Shown: positions 1 to 10,889 of the stretch, in pieces
How the letters are laid out: every line of letters begins with the position of its first letter
Numbering within the stretch: the stretch's first letter is position 1
From: Sphingomonadaceae bacterium
GTDB lineage: Bacteria; Pseudomonadota; Alphaproteobacteria; Sphingomonadales; Sphingomonadaceae
Length of the DNA: 43,580 bases
Assembly (NCBI GenBank): GCA_030147805.1
Contig: JASBUR010000045.1
Coordinates: forward strand, 1 to 43,580
Reading direction: 5' to 3'
Position numbers and translations under genes: made by a program
Notes under the pieces: generated by a model
The model's database searches: none
What the model saw: the letters and a program-made list of their open reading frames with translations, nothing else
What the model was told of the DNA's origin: nothing

Positions 1-675
1 ATTGGTCTGCGGCTGCAGATCAACCGGACCTGGGACTCGCGCTGGTTCGCCAGCCGCGAGGAATATGGCCGCCTGCTGCTCGAGGATCTCAAGATCCGCA
101 AGCACATCATGAAGGCGATCCCGCAGGCCGCGATCTCGAAAGTCGTGATCGAGCGTCCCGCCAAGCTGTGCCGGATTTCGGTCTATGCCGCCCGTCCGGG
201 CGTCATCATCGGCAAGAAGGGCGCGGACATCGAGAAGCTGCGCAAGACCCTCGGTTCGATGACGCAGAGCGACGTTTCGCTCAACATCGTCGAGATCAGG
301 AAGCCGGAGATCGATTCCAAGCTCGTCGCGCAGGGCGTCGCCGATCAGCTCGAGCGGCGTATCGCGTTCCGCCGCGCCATGAAGCGCGCCGTCCAGTCGG
401 CGCTGCGTCTCGGCGCCGAGGGCATCCGCATCACCTGTTCGGGCCGCCTCGGCGGCGCCGAGATCGCGCGTACCGAATGGTATCGCGAGGGGCGGGTGCC
501 GCTGCACACGCTGCGCGCGCACATCGACTATGCCGAGGCACAGGCACACACCGCTTACGGCGTGTGCGGCGTCAAGGTTTGGATTTTCAAGGGCGAGATC
601 CTTGGCCACGATCCGATGGCCCAGGACCGGCTCATGATGGAAGCTCAGACGTCGGGGGTCCGGCCGGCGCGCTAA
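1..675 (+). CDS. rpsC: 30S ribosomal protein S3 (uS3), 5' end missing
   Basis: The reading frame is open from base 1, so the gene starts before the window; 224 residues are visible and only a short N-terminus should be missing. uS3 sits in the head of the small subunit near the mRNA entry tunnel. The visible start ([16 protein letters not shown]) is the conserved uS3 N-terminal block. A KH-domain signature [14 protein letters not shown] follows in the first third, and a C-terminal domain with the conserved [26 protein letters not shown] region (written here as its span only in part) matches the family. It is the first visible gene of the S10 part of the cluster, with a 62-base gap before rplP. 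Confidence 0.97.
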   Translation: MGLRLQINRTWDSRWFASREEYGRLLLEDLKIRKHIMKAIPQAAISKVVIERPAKLCRISVYAARPGVIIGKKGADIEKLRKTLGSMTQSDVSLNIVEIRKPEIDSKLVAQGVADQLERRIAFRRAMKRAVQSALRLGAEGIRITCSGRLGGAEIARTEWYREGRVPLHTLRAHIDYAEAQAHTAYGVCGVKVWIFKGEILGHDPMAQDRLMMEAQTSGVRPAR

Positions 676-737
676 GGTCTCCCGACCATAGCACGTCGCC
701 TGATCGAGGACCGATTCCTGTCAGAAGGCGATAGAAA

Positions 738-1169
738 ATGCTTCAACCGAAACGGACGAAGTTCCGCAAGGCGCACAAGGGGCGCATCCACGGCGACGCG
801 AAGGGCGGCACGCAGCTGACCTATGGCGCGATCGGCCTGAAGGCGATGGCGCCCGAGCGCATCACCGCCCGCCAGATCGAGGCCGCTCGCCGCGCGATCA
901 CGCGTCACATCAAGCGTCAGGGCCGCTTGCACATCCGCATCTTCCCGGACGTGCCGGTGTCGTCGAAGCCTGCCGAAGTCCGCATGGGCTCGGGCAAGGG
1001 CTCGCCCGAATATTGGGCGGCGCGCGTCAAGCCGGGCCGCATCATGTTCGAGCTCGAGGGCGTGCCCCTCGACATCGCCACCGTCGCTTTCGAGCGCGGC
1101 GCGGCCAAGCTGCCGATCAAGACCAAAGTCGTCGTCCGCCTCGGCGAGACGGTTCCGACGGCCGAGTAA
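738..1169 (+). CDS. rplP: 50S ribosomal protein L16 (uL16)
   Basis: 143 residues, close to the family's usual length of about 136-140. uL16 binds 23S rRNA near the A site and the peptidyl transferase centre. The start [16 protein letters not shown] and the central segment around [20 protein letters not shown] are diagnostic. It stands in the canonical rpsC-rplP-rpmC order, and the next gene starts 11 bases after its stop. Confidence 0.98.
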   Translation: MLQPKRTKFRKAHKGRIHGDAKGGTQLTYGAIGLKAMAPERITARQIEAARRAITRHIKRQGRLHIRIFPDVPVSSKPAEVRMGSGKGSPEYWAARVKPGRIMFELEGVPLDIATVAFERGAAKLPIKTKVVVRLGETVPTAE

Positions 1170-1180
1170 GGGTGACCGAT

Positions 1181-1381
1181 ATGAAGACAGCCGATCTTCG
1201 CGCCCAGAGCGACGACCAGCTCAACGAGCAGCTTTCGCAGCTGAAGAAGGAGCAGTTCAACCTGCGCTTCCAGGCCGCGACCGGCCAGCTGGCCAAGCCG
1301 TCGCGCGTTCGCGAGGTGCGCCGCACCATCGCGCAGATTCAGACCCTGCAGACCGAGCGTTCGCGCTCGGCTCAGGCATAG
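1181..1381 (+). CDS. rpmC: 50S ribosomal protein L29 (uL29)
   Basis: 66 residues, all-helical; starts [18 protein letters not shown] and carries the family motif [17 protein letters not shown] followed by [12 protein letters not shown]. uL29 lies at the exit of the nascent-peptide tunnel. The start ATG at 1181 was chosen because it lies 11 bases after rplP and gives the normal length; a longer reading from 1013 would overlap most of rplP and is not credible. rpsQ follows after 10 bases. Confidence 0.97.
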   Translation: MKTADLRAQSDDQLNEQLSQLKKEQFNLRFQAATGQLAKPSRVREVRRTIAQIQTLQTERSRSAQA

Positions 1382-1391
1382 GAGAGGACAC

Positions 1392-1628
1392 ATGCCGAAA
1401 CGCGTCCTGCAGGGCACGGTCGTGTCCGACAAGGCCGAGAAGACGGTCACCGTTCTCGTCGAGCGCCGGGTGAAGCACCCGCTGTACGGCAAGATCATCC
1501 GTCGCTCGAAGAAGTATCACGCGCACGACGAAGCCGATGCCATCAAGGCCGGCGACGTGGTGCGGATCGAGGAATGCGCCCCGCTGTCGAAGACCAAGAC
1601 GTGGCGCGTGCTGGAAAAGGTAAGCTAA
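1392..1628 (+). CDS. rpsQ: 30S ribosomal protein S17 (uS17)
   Basis: 78 residues, the usual size for this OB-fold 16S rRNA-binding protein. The start [20 protein letters not shown] and the core [20 protein letters not shown] are typical, as is the C-terminal [20 protein letters not shown]. An AGGAGA ribosome binding site (1380-1385) lies just ahead of the ATG. rplN starts three bases after its stop. Confidence 0.98.
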   Translation: MPKRVLQGTVVSDKAEKTVTVLVERRVKHPLYGKIIRRSKKYHAHDEADAIKAGDVVRIEECAPLSKTKTWRVLEKVS

Positions 1629-1631
1629 GCC

Positions 1632-2000
1632 ATGATCCAGATGCAAACGAACCTCGACGTCGCTGACAACAGCGGCGCGAAAAGGGTGCAGTGCATCAAG
1701 GTGCTCGGCGGCTCGAAGCGTCGAGTGGCCGGCGTCGGCGACATCATCGTCGTCTCGGTGAAGGAAGCGCAGCCCAAGGGCCGCGTGAAGAAGGGCGACG
1801 TGCATCGTGCCGTCGTCGTTCGCACCGCGAAGGAAATCCGTCGTACCGACGGTTCGGTGATCCGCTTCGATTCGAACGCTGCCGTTCTGATCAACAAGAA
1901 CGAGGAGCCGATCGGCACCCGCATCTTCGGTCCGGTGGTGCGCGAGCTGCGCGCCAAGAACCACATGAAGATCATCAGCCTCGCGCCGGAGGTGCTGTAA
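1632..2000 (+). CDS. rplN: 50S ribosomal protein L14 (uL14)
   Basis: 122 residues, exactly the family length. uL14 forms part of intersubunit bridges and binds ribosome silencing factor. Diagnostic blocks: [17 protein letters not shown] at the start, KVLGGSKRR, and the end [20 protein letters not shown]. Its TAA stop (1998-2000) overlaps by one base with the ATG of rplX, so translation of the two is probably coupled. Confidence 0.98.
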   Translation: MIQMQTNLDVADNSGAKRVQCIKVLGGSKRRVAGVGDIIVVSVKEAQPKGRVKKGDVHRAVVVRTAKEIRRTDGSVIRFDSNAAVLINKNEEPIGTRIFGPVVRELRAKNHMKIISLAPEVL

Positions 2001-2320
2001 TGAGCGCCGCGAAGATCAAGAAGGGCGACCGTGTCGTCGTCCTGTCGGGCAAGGACAAGGGCAAGCACGGCGAAGTCGTGCGCTCGCTGCCCAAGGACAT
2101 GAAGGTCGTCGTCGCCGGCGTGAACGTCGTGACGCGCCACAAGAAGCCGAGCCAGGCCAACCCGCAGGGTGGCCTCGAGCGTTCGGAGGCGCCGATCCAC
2201 ATTTCGAAGGTGGCGATCGAGGACCCCAAGACCGGCAAGGCGACCCGTGTCGGCTTCCGTATCGAGAACGGCCAGAAGGTGCGTGTCGCCAAGCGGTCGG
2301 GTGAGGTGATCAATGGCTGA
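2000..2320 (+). CDS. rplX: 50S ribosomal protein L24 (uL24)
   Basis: 106 residues, normal length. uL24 starts assembly of the large subunit. A KOW motif is present near the N-terminus ([20 protein letters not shown]), followed by [17 protein letters not shown]. The start at 2000 shares the A of the rplN stop (TAATG). The 3' end overlaps rplE by 8 bases, so rplN, rplX and rplE form a tightly coupled trio. Confidence 0.97.
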   Translation: MSAAKIKKGDRVVVLSGKDKGKHGEVVRSLPKDMKVVVAGVNVVTRHKKPSQANPQGGLERSEAPIHISKVAIEDPKTGKATRVGFRIENGQKVRVAKRSGEVING

Positions 2321-2897
2321 TGCGAAATATACGCCGCGCATGAAGAGCATCTATGAGGACAAGGTCCGCAAGGCGCTCGTCGAGCAGTTCGGCTACAAGA
2401 ACGAGATGGAGATCCCTCGCATCGAGAAGATCGTCATCAACATGGGCGTGGGCGATGCGACGCAGGACAAGAAGCGCGTCGAGGCCGCTGCCGCCGAGAT
2501 GACGGCGATCGCCGGCCAGAAGGCGGTGATCACCAAGGCGAAGACCTCGATCGCGCAGTTCAAGCTGCGCGAGGGCATGCCGATCGGCTGCAAGGTCACG
2601 CTGCGCCGCGAGCGGATGTACGAGTTCCTCGACCGCCTCATCACGATCGCGCTGCCGCGCGTTCGCGACTTCCGCGGCCTGAACCCCAAGTCGTTCGATG
2701 GCCGCGGCAACTACGCAATGGGTCTCAAGGAGCAGATCGTGTTCCCCGAGATCAACTATGACCGGATCGACAAGGTCCGCGGCATGGACGTCATCGTCAC
2801 CACCACGGCCCGGACGGACGACGAGGCGCGCGAACTGCTGCGTGCCTTCGGCTTCCCGTTCACCGATCGCACGGCCGAGACCCGGCAGGCCGCGTAA
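2313..2897 (+). CDS. rplE: 50S ribosomal protein L5 (uL5)
   Basis: 194 residues. The family is usually about 179; the extra length is at the two ends. uL5 contacts 5S rRNA and the P-site tRNA in the central protuberance. Diagnostic blocks are [18 protein letters not shown], then [20 protein letters not shown], then [20 protein letters not shown] and [20 protein letters not shown]. It begins inside the last codons of rplX. A GGAGAA ribosome binding site lies downstream, ahead of rpsN. Confidence 0.98.
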   Translation: MADAKYTPRMKSIYEDKVRKALVEQFGYKNEMEIPRIEKIVINMGVGDATQDKKRVEAAAAEMTAIAGQKAVITKAKTSIAQFKLREGMPIGCKVTLRRERMYEFLDRLITIALPRVRDFRGLNPKSFDGRGNYAMGLKEQIVFPEINYDRIDKVRGMDVIVTTTARTDDEARELLRAFGFPFTDRTAETRQAA

Positions 2898-2931
2898 GCG
2901 GAACCGACGGGCATAAGGAGAAGAATTTTCC

Positions 2932-3237
2932 ATGGCGAAACTGAGTTCGATCAACAAGAACGAGCGTCGCAAGAAGCTGGCGAAGAAATACGCCGGCAAA
3001 TACGCTCGGCTGAAGGCCGTCGCCAACGACGAGTCCAACGACGAGGGCGAGCGGCTGATCGCGCGCCTGAAGATGGCCGAGCTGCCGCGCAATGCGAATC
3101 CCACCCGGATCCGCAACCGCTGCGAACTCACCGGGCGCTCGCGCGCCTATTACCGCAAGTTCCGCTTGAGCCGGATCATGCTGCGTGAATTGGCCAACAA
3201 GGGCCTGATTCCCGGCGTGACGAAGTCGAGCTGGTAG
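2932..3237 (+). CDS. rpsN: 30S ribosomal protein S14 (uS14), zinc-free long form
   Basis: 101 residues, the long form. It lacks the two CxxC pairs of the short zinc-binding type; the single Cys lies in [20 protein letters not shown], the conserved family block. uS14 binds 16S rRNA in the head of the 30S subunit. The start at 2932 is preceded by AAGGAGAAG (2915-2923), a strong ribosome binding site. Confidence 0.97.
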   Translation: MAKLSSINKNERRKKLAKKYAGKYARLKAVANDESNDEGERLIARLKMAELPRNANPTRIRNRCELTGRSRAYYRKFRLSRIMLRELANKGLIPGVTKSSW

Positions 3238-3247
3238 GAGGCCGCAG

Positions 3248-3643
3248 ATGTCTGTGACCGATCCCCTGGGCGATATGCTCACCCGCATCCGCAACGGCCA
3301 GCAGGCCCGCAAGGATAGCGTTCTCACCCCGGCGTCGAAGCTGCGGGCTCGCGTGCTCGACGTGCTTCAGCGCGAGGGCTATATCCGCGGCTATTCGGAA
3401 GACGCCGAAGCCACCCACCCGGCGCTGCGCATCGACCTGAAGTATTTCGAAGGTCAGCCGGCGATCCAGTATGTGCAGCGCGTCTCGAAGCCGGGCCGCC
3501 GCGTCTACTCGGGTTCCAAGGAGCTGCCGCGGGTCCGCAACGGCCTCGGCATCACCATCGTCTCGACGCCCAAGGGCGTTCTCTCGGACGCGGAAGCGCG
3601 CGAGCAGAACGTGGGCGGCGAAGTCCTCTGCCAGGTGTTCTAG
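3248..3643 (+). CDS. rpsH: 30S ribosomal protein S8 (uS8)
   Basis: 131 residues, normal length. uS8 binds the central domain of 16S rRNA, and in some bacteria also represses the spc operon. The start is [18 protein letters not shown], and the C-terminal signature [20 protein letters not shown] followed by GGEVLCQVF is unmistakable. A TAGGAGG ribosome binding site overlaps the end of rpsN. rplF starts two bases after its stop. Confidence 0.98.
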   Translation: MSVTDPLGDMLTRIRNGQQARKDSVLTPASKLRARVLDVLQREGYIRGYSEDAEATHPALRIDLKYFEGQPAIQYVQRVSKPGRRVYSGSKELPRVRNGLGITIVSTPKGVLSDAEAREQNVGGEVLCQVF

Positions 3644-3645
3644 CC

Positions 3646-4179
3646 ATGTCGCGCATCGGAAAGAAGCCGGTCCCCGTGCCGGCGGGCGTCACCGCCACCA
3701 TCGAGGACGGCACGCTGTCGGTTAAGGGGCCCAAGGGCACCCTGTCGATGCCGACCGTCGAGGACATCAGCTATGGGATCGAAGACGGCGCCATCTCGGT
3801 GATGCCGGCCAACGAGACCAAGCGCGCCCGCGCCTTCTGGGGCATGCAGCGCACGCTGGTGTCGAACCTGGTCGTCGGCGTGTCCGACGGCTTCACCAAG
3901 ACGCTCGAGATCACCGGCGTCGGCTACCGCGCCGCGGTGCAGGGCAAGAACCTGCGCCTGCAGCTCGGCTACAGCCATGACGTCGACTATGCGATCCCGG
4001 AAGGGATCACGATCGCGACGCCCGACCCCACGACGGTCCACATCACCGGGTCCGACAAGCAGAAGGTCGGCCAGGTCGCTGCGGAAATCCGCCGCTGGCG
4101 CAAGCCGGAGCCCTACAAGGGCAAGGGTATCAAGTACCGCGGCGAGTACATCTTCCGCAAAGAAGGCAAGAAGAAGTAG
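3646..4179 (+). CDS. rplF: 50S ribosomal protein L6 (uL6)
   Basis: 177 residues, the same as the common family length. uL6 lies near the factor-binding site of the large subunit. It starts [16 protein letters not shown] and ends with [20 protein letters not shown] and [16 protein letters not shown], both diagnostic. The gap to rpsH is 2 bases and to rplR is 2 bases, so coupled translation is likely. Confidence 0.98.
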   Translation: MSRIGKKPVPVPAGVTATIEDGTLSVKGPKGTLSMPTVEDISYGIEDGAISVMPANETKRARAFWGMQRTLVSNLVVGVSDGFTKTLEITGVGYRAAVQGKNLRLQLGYSHDVDYAIPEGITIATPDPTTVHITGSDKQKVGQVAAEIRRWRKPEPYKGKGIKYRGEYIFRKEGKKK

Positions 4180-4181
4180 TC

Positions 4182-4538
4182 ATGGGACAGAACCTCTCTT
4201 TGTTCGAACGCCGTCGCCGGCGCGTCCGGACCGCGCTTCGCGCCCGTGCCGGCTCGCGGCCGCGCCTGTCGGTGCACCGCTCGTCGCAGCATATCTATGC
4301 GCAGATCATCGACGACGAGGGCGGCCGTACGCTGGCCGCCGCCTCGACGCTGGAGAAGGACGTGCGCGGCAAGACCGGCGCGACCTGCGACGCGGCGGGC
4401 GAAGTCGGCAAGCGTCTGGCGGAGCGGGCCAAGGCGGCGGGCGTCACTGCGGTGGTGTTCGATCGCGGCGGCTTCCTGTTCCATGGACGCGTCAAGGCGC
4501 TGGCCGAGGCCGCGCGCGAAGGCGGATTGGAGTTTTAA
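4182..4538 (+). CDS. rplR: 50S ribosomal protein L18 (uL18)
   Basis: 118 residues, normal length. uL18 binds 5S rRNA in the central protuberance. Recognisable parts are [34 protein letters not shown] and the C-terminal [20 protein letters not shown]. The stop TAA is followed directly by the rpsE ATG with no spacer. Confidence 0.97.
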   Translation: MGQNLSLFERRRRRVRTALRARAGSRPRLSVHRSSQHIYAQIIDDEGGRTLAAASTLEKDVRGKTGATCDAAGEVGKRLAERAKAAGVTAVVFDRGGFLFHGRVKALAEAAREGGLEF

Positions 4539-5276
4539 ATGGCTGACGAAAACCAGCAGCAGGCCGACGCTCCCGTCGCCGATGCGGCGCCGACCGAGGG
4601 TCGCGGCCGTGGTGGCCCGGGCGGCGGTCGTGGCCGTGGCGGACCTGGCGGCGGCGGTGGCCGCGGTCGCGGTCCCGGCGACAATCGTGGCGGCCGTGGC
4701 CGTCGCGACGACCGCCAGCAGGGCGGCGACGGTGGCGAGGAGCTGATCGAGAAGCTCGTCCACATCAACCGCGTTTCGAAGACCGTGAAGGGCGGCAAGC
4801 GCTTCGGCTTTGCGGCGCTCGTCGTCGTCGGCGACGGCAAGGGCCGCGTCGGCTTCGGCCACGGCAAGGCCCGCGAGGTCCCGGAAGCGATCTCGAAGGC
4901 GACCGCTGCGGCCAAGAAGGCGATGGTCCGCGTGCCGCTGCGCGACGGCCGCACGCTGCACCATGACGGTTTCGGCCATTTCGGCGCCGGCAAGGTCTAC
5001 GTTCGTTCGGCGCCGCAGGGCACCGGCATCATCGCCGGCGGTCCGATGCGCGCGGTGTTCGAATCGCTCGGCGTCGCCGACGTGGTGACCAAGTCGGTCG
5101 GCACCAACAACCCGTACAACATGATCCGTGCGACCTTCGCGGCGCTCGGCGAGCAGGTGAGCCCGAAGTCGGTCGCCCAGCGCCGCGGCAAGAAGATCGC
5201 TGACCTCATCGGCCGTCGTGGCGACGTCCGCGGCGCCGCCGCGGTCGAAGCCGAGGCCGAAGCGGTCACGGCGTAA
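4539..5276 (+). CDS. rpsE: 30S ribosomal protein S5 (uS5) with Arg/Gly-rich N-terminal extension
   Basis: 245 residues, against roughly 165-175 for most bacteria. The conserved uS5 part begins near residue 67 ([20 protein letters not shown]) and runs through the double-stranded RNA-binding fold and the C-terminal lobe ([20 protein letters not shown]). uS5 helps mRNA unwinding and decoding accuracy. The first ~65 residues are low-complexity: an acidic/Gln start, then repeated [12 protein letters not shown] units at about residues 21-60. The start is fixed by direct abutment to the rplR stop. I believe such extensions occur in sphingomonads but could not check it here. Confidence 0.96.
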   Translation: MADENQQQADAPVADAAPTEGRGRGGPGGGRGRGGPGGGGGRGRGPGDNRGGRGRRDDRQQGGDGGEELIEKLVHINRVSKTVKGGKRFGFAALVVVGDGKGRVGFGHGKAREVPEAISKATAAAKKAMVRVPLRDGRTLHHDGFGHFGAGKVYVRSAPQGTGIIAGGPMRAVFESLGVADVVTKSVGTNNPYNMIRATFAALGEQVSPKSVAQRRGKKIADLIGRRGDVRGAAAVEAEAEAVTA

Positions 5277-5287
5277 GGACAGCGAAG

Positions 5288-5464
5288 ATGGCCAAGATCA
5301 AGCTCACGCAGACCGGTTCGCCGATCCGCCGGACCAAGGACCAGCGCGCGACGCTCGTCGGCCTGGGTCTCAACAAGATGCACAAGACGGTCGAGCTCGA
5401 GGATAGCCCCTCGATCCGCGGCATGATCAACAAGGTGCAGCACATGGTGCGCGTCGAGGGCTGA
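5288..5464 (+). CDS. rpmD: 50S ribosomal protein L30 (uL30)
   Basis: 58 residues, normal for this small protein. The sequence runs [20 protein letters not shown] and then [20 protein letters not shown], the classical uL30 pattern. It lies 11 bases after rpsE in the canonical rpsE-rpmD-rplO order. An 89-base gap holding a palindrome separates it from rplO. Confidence 0.96.
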   Translation: MAKIKLTQTGSPIRRTKDQRATLVGLGLNKMHKTVELEDSPSIRGMINKVQHMVRVEG

Positions 5465-5484
5465 GGCCCTCGACGTTCTTTTCA

Positions 5485-5503
5485 GCCTGCCCGTCGGGCA
5501 GGC
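5485..5503. repeat. Perfect palindrome between rpmD and rplO
   Basis: GCCTGCCCG-T-CGGGCAGGC, 9-base arms around a single T. As RNA it could form a GC-rich hairpin in the rpmD-rplO leader. There is no T-run after it, so it looks like a processing or attenuation element rather than a full terminator. The 11 bases CAGCCTGCCCG at 5483-5493 recur at 10866-10876 after rpoA. Confidence 0.6.
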
Positions 5504-5553
5504 CGTGCAACCAGCCCGCCGACAGGTGCGGGCAGCGAAAGCGAGTACGACCA

Positions 5554-6048
5554 ATGAAGCTCAACGAAATTCGCGACAATCAGGGTGCCCGCAAGGGACG
5601 CGTCCGCGTCGGGCGCGGCATCGGGTCGGGCGTCGGCAAGACTGCCGGCCGCGGCCAGAAGGGCCAGACCAGCCGCTCGGGCGTGGCGATCGCCGGGTTC
5701 GAAGGCGGCCAGATGCCGCTGCACATGCGGCTGCCGAAGCGCGGCTTCAACAACATCTTCCGCAAGGACTATGCCGAGGTGAACCTCGGTACGCTCCAGC
5801 GCGCGGTCGACGAGAAGAAGCTCGACGCCAACGCGACCATCGATGCCGCGGCGCTCGTTGCCGCCGGCGTCGTCACCAAGCCGCGCGCCGGCATCCGCCT
5901 CCTCGGCAAGGGCTCGCTCACCGCGAAGCTCAACCTCAAGGTCGCGGGCGCCAGCAAGTCGGCGCGCGAGGCGGTCGAAAAGGCCGGCGGCACCGTCGAG
6001 ACGACCGTGCCGTCGAAGGCCGAGATCGCCAAGAGCGCCGAAGCCTGA
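5554..6048 (+). CDS. rplO: 50S ribosomal protein L15 (uL15)
   Basis: 164 residues; the family is usually about 145-165. uL15 is a late-assembly protein of the large subunit. The N-terminal block [20 protein letters not shown] with the following [20 protein letters not shown] is diagnostic, as is [19 protein letters not shown]. The C-terminus ends [10 protein letters not shown]. secY follows after 78 bases that hold a hairpin. Confidence 0.97.
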   Translation: MKLNEIRDNQGARKGRVRVGRGIGSGVGKTAGRGQKGQTSRSGVAIAGFEGGQMPLHMRLPKRGFNNIFRKDYAEVNLGTLQRAVDEKKLDANATIDAAALVAAGVVTKPRAGIRLLGKGSLTAKLNLKVAGASKSAREAVEKAGGTVETTVPSKAEIAKSAEA

Positions 6049-6060
6049 GACAAGGGACGC

Positions 6061-6087
6061 GCGGGGTTGGCGCTTTGCCGGCCCCGC
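6061..6087 (+). other. Hairpin in the rplO-secY gap
   Basis: Arms GCGGGGTTGGC (6061-6071) and GCCGGCCCCGC (6077-6087) pair over 11 positions including two G-U pairs, with a GCTTT loop. The sequence after it is CCCTATC, with no T-run, so partial termination or RNA processing between rplO and secY is possible but not shown. Confidence 0.45.
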
Positions 6088-6126
6088 CCCTATCTAGGCA
6101 GCCATACTCCTCGGGTGGGATAGATC

Positions 6127-7475
<1,349 letters not shown>

Positions 7476-7479
<4 letters not shown>

Positions 7480-8126
7480 ACATCATCCTCCTCGGCCCAC
7501 CCGGGGCCGGCAAGGGAACCCAGGCGCAACGCCTTCAGGCCGAGCGCGGCATGGTGCAGCTGTCGACGGGCGACATGCTGCGCGCCGCGATCAAGGCCGA
7601 GACGCCGGTCGGCGTGAAGGTGAAGTCGGTGCTGGCGGCGGGCGAACTGGTGTCCGACGACATCATGGTCGACCTGATCGGCGAGCGGCTCGACCAGCCC
7701 GACACCGAACAGGGCGTGATCTTCGACGGCTATCCGCGCACGCAGCTGCAGGCCGAGGCGCTCGACCGGCTGCTCGCCGAGCGCGGCCGCGAGCTCAACC
7801 ATGTGATCGAGCTCGAGGTCGACGAGGAGGCGCTCGTCGAACGCATCGTCGGCCGCTTCTCCTGCGGCAATTGCGGCGCCGGCTATCACGACGTCTTCAA
7901 GCTGCCCAAGGTAGAGGGCGTCTGCGACGTCTGCGGCGCCAGCGACTTCAAGCGCCGTCCCGACGACAATGCCGAGACCGTGCGCACGCGCATGGCCGCA
8001 TATCGCGCCAAGACCGCGCCGATCCTCCCCTTCTACGAGGCGCGGGGCATGGTCAGCCGCATCGACGGCATGGCGTCGATGGATACCGTCTACGACGAGC
8101 TGACGGCGATCCTCGACCGCGATTGA
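7476..8126 (+). CDS. adk: Adenylate kinase, zinc-lid type
   Basis: 216 residues. It converts AMP + ATP to 2 ADP in the cytosol. The P-loop GPPGAGKGT is at residues 7-15, the AMP-binding region TGDMLRAAI near 31-39 and FDGYPRTQ near 83-90. The LID holds four cysteines at 130, 133, 150 and 153 (CxxC...CxxC), which marks the metal-binding long form. The start is a GTG overlapping the secY stop by four bases, so the two are translationally coupled. The secY-adk order is the standard spc arrangement. Confidence 0.97.
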
Positions 8127-8177
8127 CGGCCCTCCCGGGGCCGCGCATTCTGGCGTGGTTCGCGGAGGACTATCTCG

Positions 8178-8726
8178 ATGAAGCCAATTCTGATCGCAGC
8201 GCTGCTCGCCGCCGCGCCCGCATCGGCAAAAGTCGTGTCGATGACGCCGCAGGGATTCGAGAGCACCGAACGCGCGACGGTCAAGGCGCCGCCCGCGGAG
8301 GTCTATCGCACGCTCGTCGACATCGCCGGCTGGTGGGACGGTGCACACAGCTATTCGGGGGACGCCGCCAACCTGTCGATCGACGCGCGGCCCGGCGGCT
8401 GCTGGTGCGAGAGGCTGACCGACGGCGCGATCGAGCATATGCGCATCGTCTACGCGCAGCCCGGCGCGGTGCTTCGCGCGCAGGGCGGGCTCGGGCCGCT
8501 GCAGGCCGAAGGCGTCACGGGGTCGCTCACCTACACGATCAAGCCGGCGGCGGGCGGCGGCAGCGAGCTCACGCAGACCTATGTCGTCGGCGGCTACGTC
8601 CGCCAGGGGGCCGAAAAACTGGCGCCGGCGGTCGACGGCGTGATGGGGCAGGGCTTCGCCCGTCTGGTGTCGAAGCTCGAGACCGGATCGCCGACTGCGG
8701 CGAAACGCGCCGAGCCGAGCCGCTAA
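8178..8726 (+). CDS. Secreted SRPBCC-fold protein
   Basis: 182 residues. A signal peptide is clear: MKPILIAALLAAAPASA, with cleavage expected after ASA near residue 17. The mature part has the START/Bet v1-like pattern of SRPBCC proteins: STERATVKAPPAEVYRTLVD, then IAGWWDGAHSYSGDAANLSI, and a C-terminal long helix. Such folds hold hydrophobic ligands, but no ligand or partner can be named. A GGAGGA ribosome binding site (8164-8169) supports the ATG at 8178. It is an unusual insertion between adk and rpsM; its own terminator is not evident, and a promoter for the alpha segment starts 16 bases after its stop. Confidence 0.85.
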   Translation: MKPILIAALLAAAPASAKVVSMTPQGFESTERATVKAPPAEVYRTLVDIAGWWDGAHSYSGDAANLSIDARPGGCWCERLTDGAIEHMRIVYAQPGAVLRAQGGLGPLQAEGVTGSLTYTIKPAAGGGSELTQTYVVGGYVRQGAEKLAPAVDGVMGQGFARLVSKLETGSPTAAKRAEPSR

Positions 8727-8742
8727 GCGCGGCCTTTCGCGC

Positions 8743-8771
8743 TTGACTCAGGCGGTTTGGGTCACTAACTC
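8743..8771 (+). promoter_or_regulatory. Probable promoter of rpsM-rpsK-rpoA-rplQ
   Basis: TTGACT at 8743-8748, a 17-base spacer, then TAACTC at 8766-8771. Read in the alphaproteobacterial format, TTGACTC and ACTAACTC are separated by 14 bases and match the housekeeping pattern TTGACgS / GCTANAWC well. It lies about 110 bases ahead of rpsM, directly after the inserted SRPBCC gene, so it would give the alpha genes transcription of their own. Confidence 0.6.
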
Positions 8772-8882
8772 CCCGCTTTCCGTCGTACCGGAAACTTTCA
8801 CGGGCCCGCCGTCGTGCGCGCTCGTGCGAAGCTTTGAGATGGGGCGCGGGCCCACGCCGCCCTGTGGAGCAGGAGAATATTT

Positions 8883-9251
8883 GTGGCACGTATCGCGGGC
8901 GTCAACATCCCGACCAACAAGCGCGTCGAGATCGCCCTTACCTATATTCACGGCATCGGCCGTACCAAGGCCACCGAGATCGTCCAGAAGATGGGCTTTC
9001 CGACCGACCGCCGCGTCCAGGACCTGACCGACCAGGAAGTCGTCCAGATCCGCGAGATCATCGACCGCGACTATACGGTCGAAGGCGATCTTCGTCGCAC
9101 CGTCGCGATGAACATCAAGCGCCTCATGGACCTCGCCTGCTATCGCGGCCTCCGCCACCGTCGTGGCCTCCCGGTCCGCGGTCAGCGCACGCACACCAAC
9201 GCGCGCACCCGCAAGGGCAAGGCCAAGCCGATCGCCGGCAAGAAGAAGTAA
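8883..9251 (+). CDS. rpsM: 30S ribosomal protein S13 (uS13)
   Basis: 122 residues, normal length. uS13 contacts P-site tRNA and forms intersubunit bridges. It starts with GTG ([20 protein letters not shown]) after an AGGAGAAT ribosome binding site. Further signatures are [13 protein letters not shown] and the basic tail [20 protein letters not shown]. It opens the alpha part of the cluster. Confidence 0.98.
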   Translation: MARIAGVNIPTNKRVEIALTYIHGIGRTKATEIVQKMGFPTDRRVQDLTDQEVVQIREIIDRDYTVEGDLRRTVAMNIKRLMDLACYRGLRHRRGLPVRGQRTHTNARTRKGKAKPIAGKKK

Positions 9252-9315
9252 TGCGCTGGGCCGCGGCTCAGCGCCGGCGGCCCGCCTTTCGAGATTCAGG
9301 TAAGGGACTGGAAAC

Positions 9316-9705
9316 ATGGCACGCGAACCGGGCCGCATTAAGCGCCGCGAGCGCAAGAACATCACGTCGGGCGTCGCCCACGTGAATGCGTCGTTCAACA
9401 ACACGATGATCACCATCACCGACGCGCAGGGCAATGCGATTGCCTGGTCGTCGGCGGGCACGATGGGCTTCAAGGGCAGCCGCAAGTCGACCCCCTATGC
9501 CGCGCAGGTCGCTGCCGAGGACGCCGGCAAGAAGGCCGCCGAGCATGGCGTGCGCACGCTCGAGGTCGAGGTCCGCGGTCCGGGCTCGGGCCGCGAGTCG
9601 GCGCTCCGCGCGCTGCAGGCGGTCGGCTTCCAGATCACCGCGATCCGCGACGTGACGCCGATCCCGCACAACGGCGTCCGTCCGCCGAAGCGCCGCCGCG
9701 TCTGA
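9316..9705 (+). CDS. rpsK: 30S ribosomal protein S11 (uS11)
   Basis: 129 residues, normal length. uS11 lines the platform near the mRNA exit. Diagnostic blocks: [40 protein letters not shown] and the C-terminus [18 protein letters not shown]. rpsD, found between rpsK and rpoA in enterobacteria, is absent here, as in other alphaproteobacteria as far as I know. Confidence 0.98.
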   Translation: MAREPGRIKRRERKNITSGVAHVNASFNNTMITITDAQGNAIAWSSAGTMGFKGSRKSTPYAAQVAAEDAGKKAAEHGVRTLEVEVRGPGSGRESALRALQAVGFQITAIRDVTPIPHNGVRPPKRRRV

Positions 9706-9811
9706 CGCGTCGTGTGGCGCCGGCGACGGCCGGCGCCGCGACCGACGGGTGATCGACTATTTCATCGGGCAGCGCCAGGTACCGGCCGCGCCCGCAAGCC
9801 AAGGGTGAAAC

Positions 9812-10864
9812 ATGGCAGCCATTGCAAAGAACTGGCAGGAACTGAAGAAGCCCAACAAGCTCGACGTCAAGGCGGGCGCGGATGCCAAGCGCAAGGCGAC
9901 CTTCGTGGCCGAGCCGCTCGAGCGTGGCTTCGGCCTGACGCTCGGCAACTCGCTGCGTCGCGTGCTGCTGTCGTCGCTCCAGGGCGCCGCGGTCACCGCG
10001 ATCAAGATCGATGGCGTGCTGCATGAATTCTCGTCGCTCGCCGGCGTCCGTGAGGACGTGACCGACATCGTGCTCAACGTGAAGCAGGTGGCGCTGCGCT
10101 ACCAGGGCGAGGGCGCCAAGCGCCTGCAGCTGACCGCGTCGGGCCCCGGCGAGGTGACCGCCGGCCAGATCGTCGTCACCGGCGACATCGAGGTGCTCAA
10201 CCCCGAGCTGGTGATCTGCACGCTCGACGAGGGCGCGACGCTCAACATGGAACTGACCGTCGACACCGGCAAGGGCTATGTCCCGGCCTCGGGCAACCGC
10301 CCGGTCGACGCGCCGATCGGCCTGATCCCCGTCGACGCGCTCTACTCCCCGGTCCGCCAGGTCGCCTACAAGGTCGAAAACACCCGCGTCGGCCAGGAGC
10401 TTGACTACGACAAGCTCAACATGACGATCGAGACCGACGGCACCGTGACCCCCGAGGACGCGCTCGCCTATGCCGCGCGCATCCTGCAGGACCAGCTGCA
10501 GCTGTTCGTCAACTTCGACGAGCCGCAGCAGGCCGCCGCGCCGCAGATGGCCGCCGCCGGCGCCGCCACGGTCGAGGATTCGTCGGGCCAGCAGATCAAC
10601 CGCTTCCTGCTGAAGAAGGTCGACGAGCTCGAGCTGTCGGTGCGCAGCGCCAACTGCCTGAAGAACGACAACATCATCTACATCGGCGACCTCGTCCAGA
10701 AGACCGAGGCCGAGATGCTCCGCACGCCGAACTTCGGCCGCAAGAGCCTCAACGAGATCAAGGAAGTCCTCCAGTCGATGGGCCTGCGCCTCGGCATGGA
10801 AATCCCCGGCTGGCCGCCGGAGAACATCGAGGATCTGGCGAAGAAGCTGGAGCAGGAATACTAA
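9812..10864 (+). CDS. rpoA: RNA polymerase alpha subunit
   Basis: 350 residues against about 329-340 in most proteobacteria. The N-terminal dimerisation domain (about 1-245) carries [20 protein letters not shown] and the C-terminal domain (about 265-330) carries [20 protein letters not shown] and [17 protein letters not shown]. The C-terminal domain binds UP elements and activators. The extra residues lie mainly in the linker, which is Ala/Gln-rich ([17 protein letters not shown]). It is followed by an unusually long, hairpin-rich gap before rplQ. Confidence 0.98.
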   Translation: MAAIAKNWQELKKPNKLDVKAGADAKRKATFVAEPLERGFGLTLGNSLRRVLLSSLQGAAVTAIKIDGVLHEFSSLAGVREDVTDIVLNVKQVALRYQGEGAKRLQLTASGPGEVTAGQIVVTGDIEVLNPELVICTLDEGATLNMELTVDTGKGYVPASGNRPVDAPIGLIPVDALYSPVRQVAYKVENTRVGQELDYDKLNMTIETDGTVTPEDALAYAARILQDQLQLFVNFDEPQQAAAPQMAAAGAATVEDSSGQQINRFLLKKVDELELSVRSANCLKNDNIIYIGDLVQKTEAEMLRTPNFGRKSLNEIKEVLQSMGLRLGMEIPGWPPENIEDLAKKLEQEY

Positions 10865-10889
10865 GCAGCCTGCCCGAGCGGCAGCGAAG

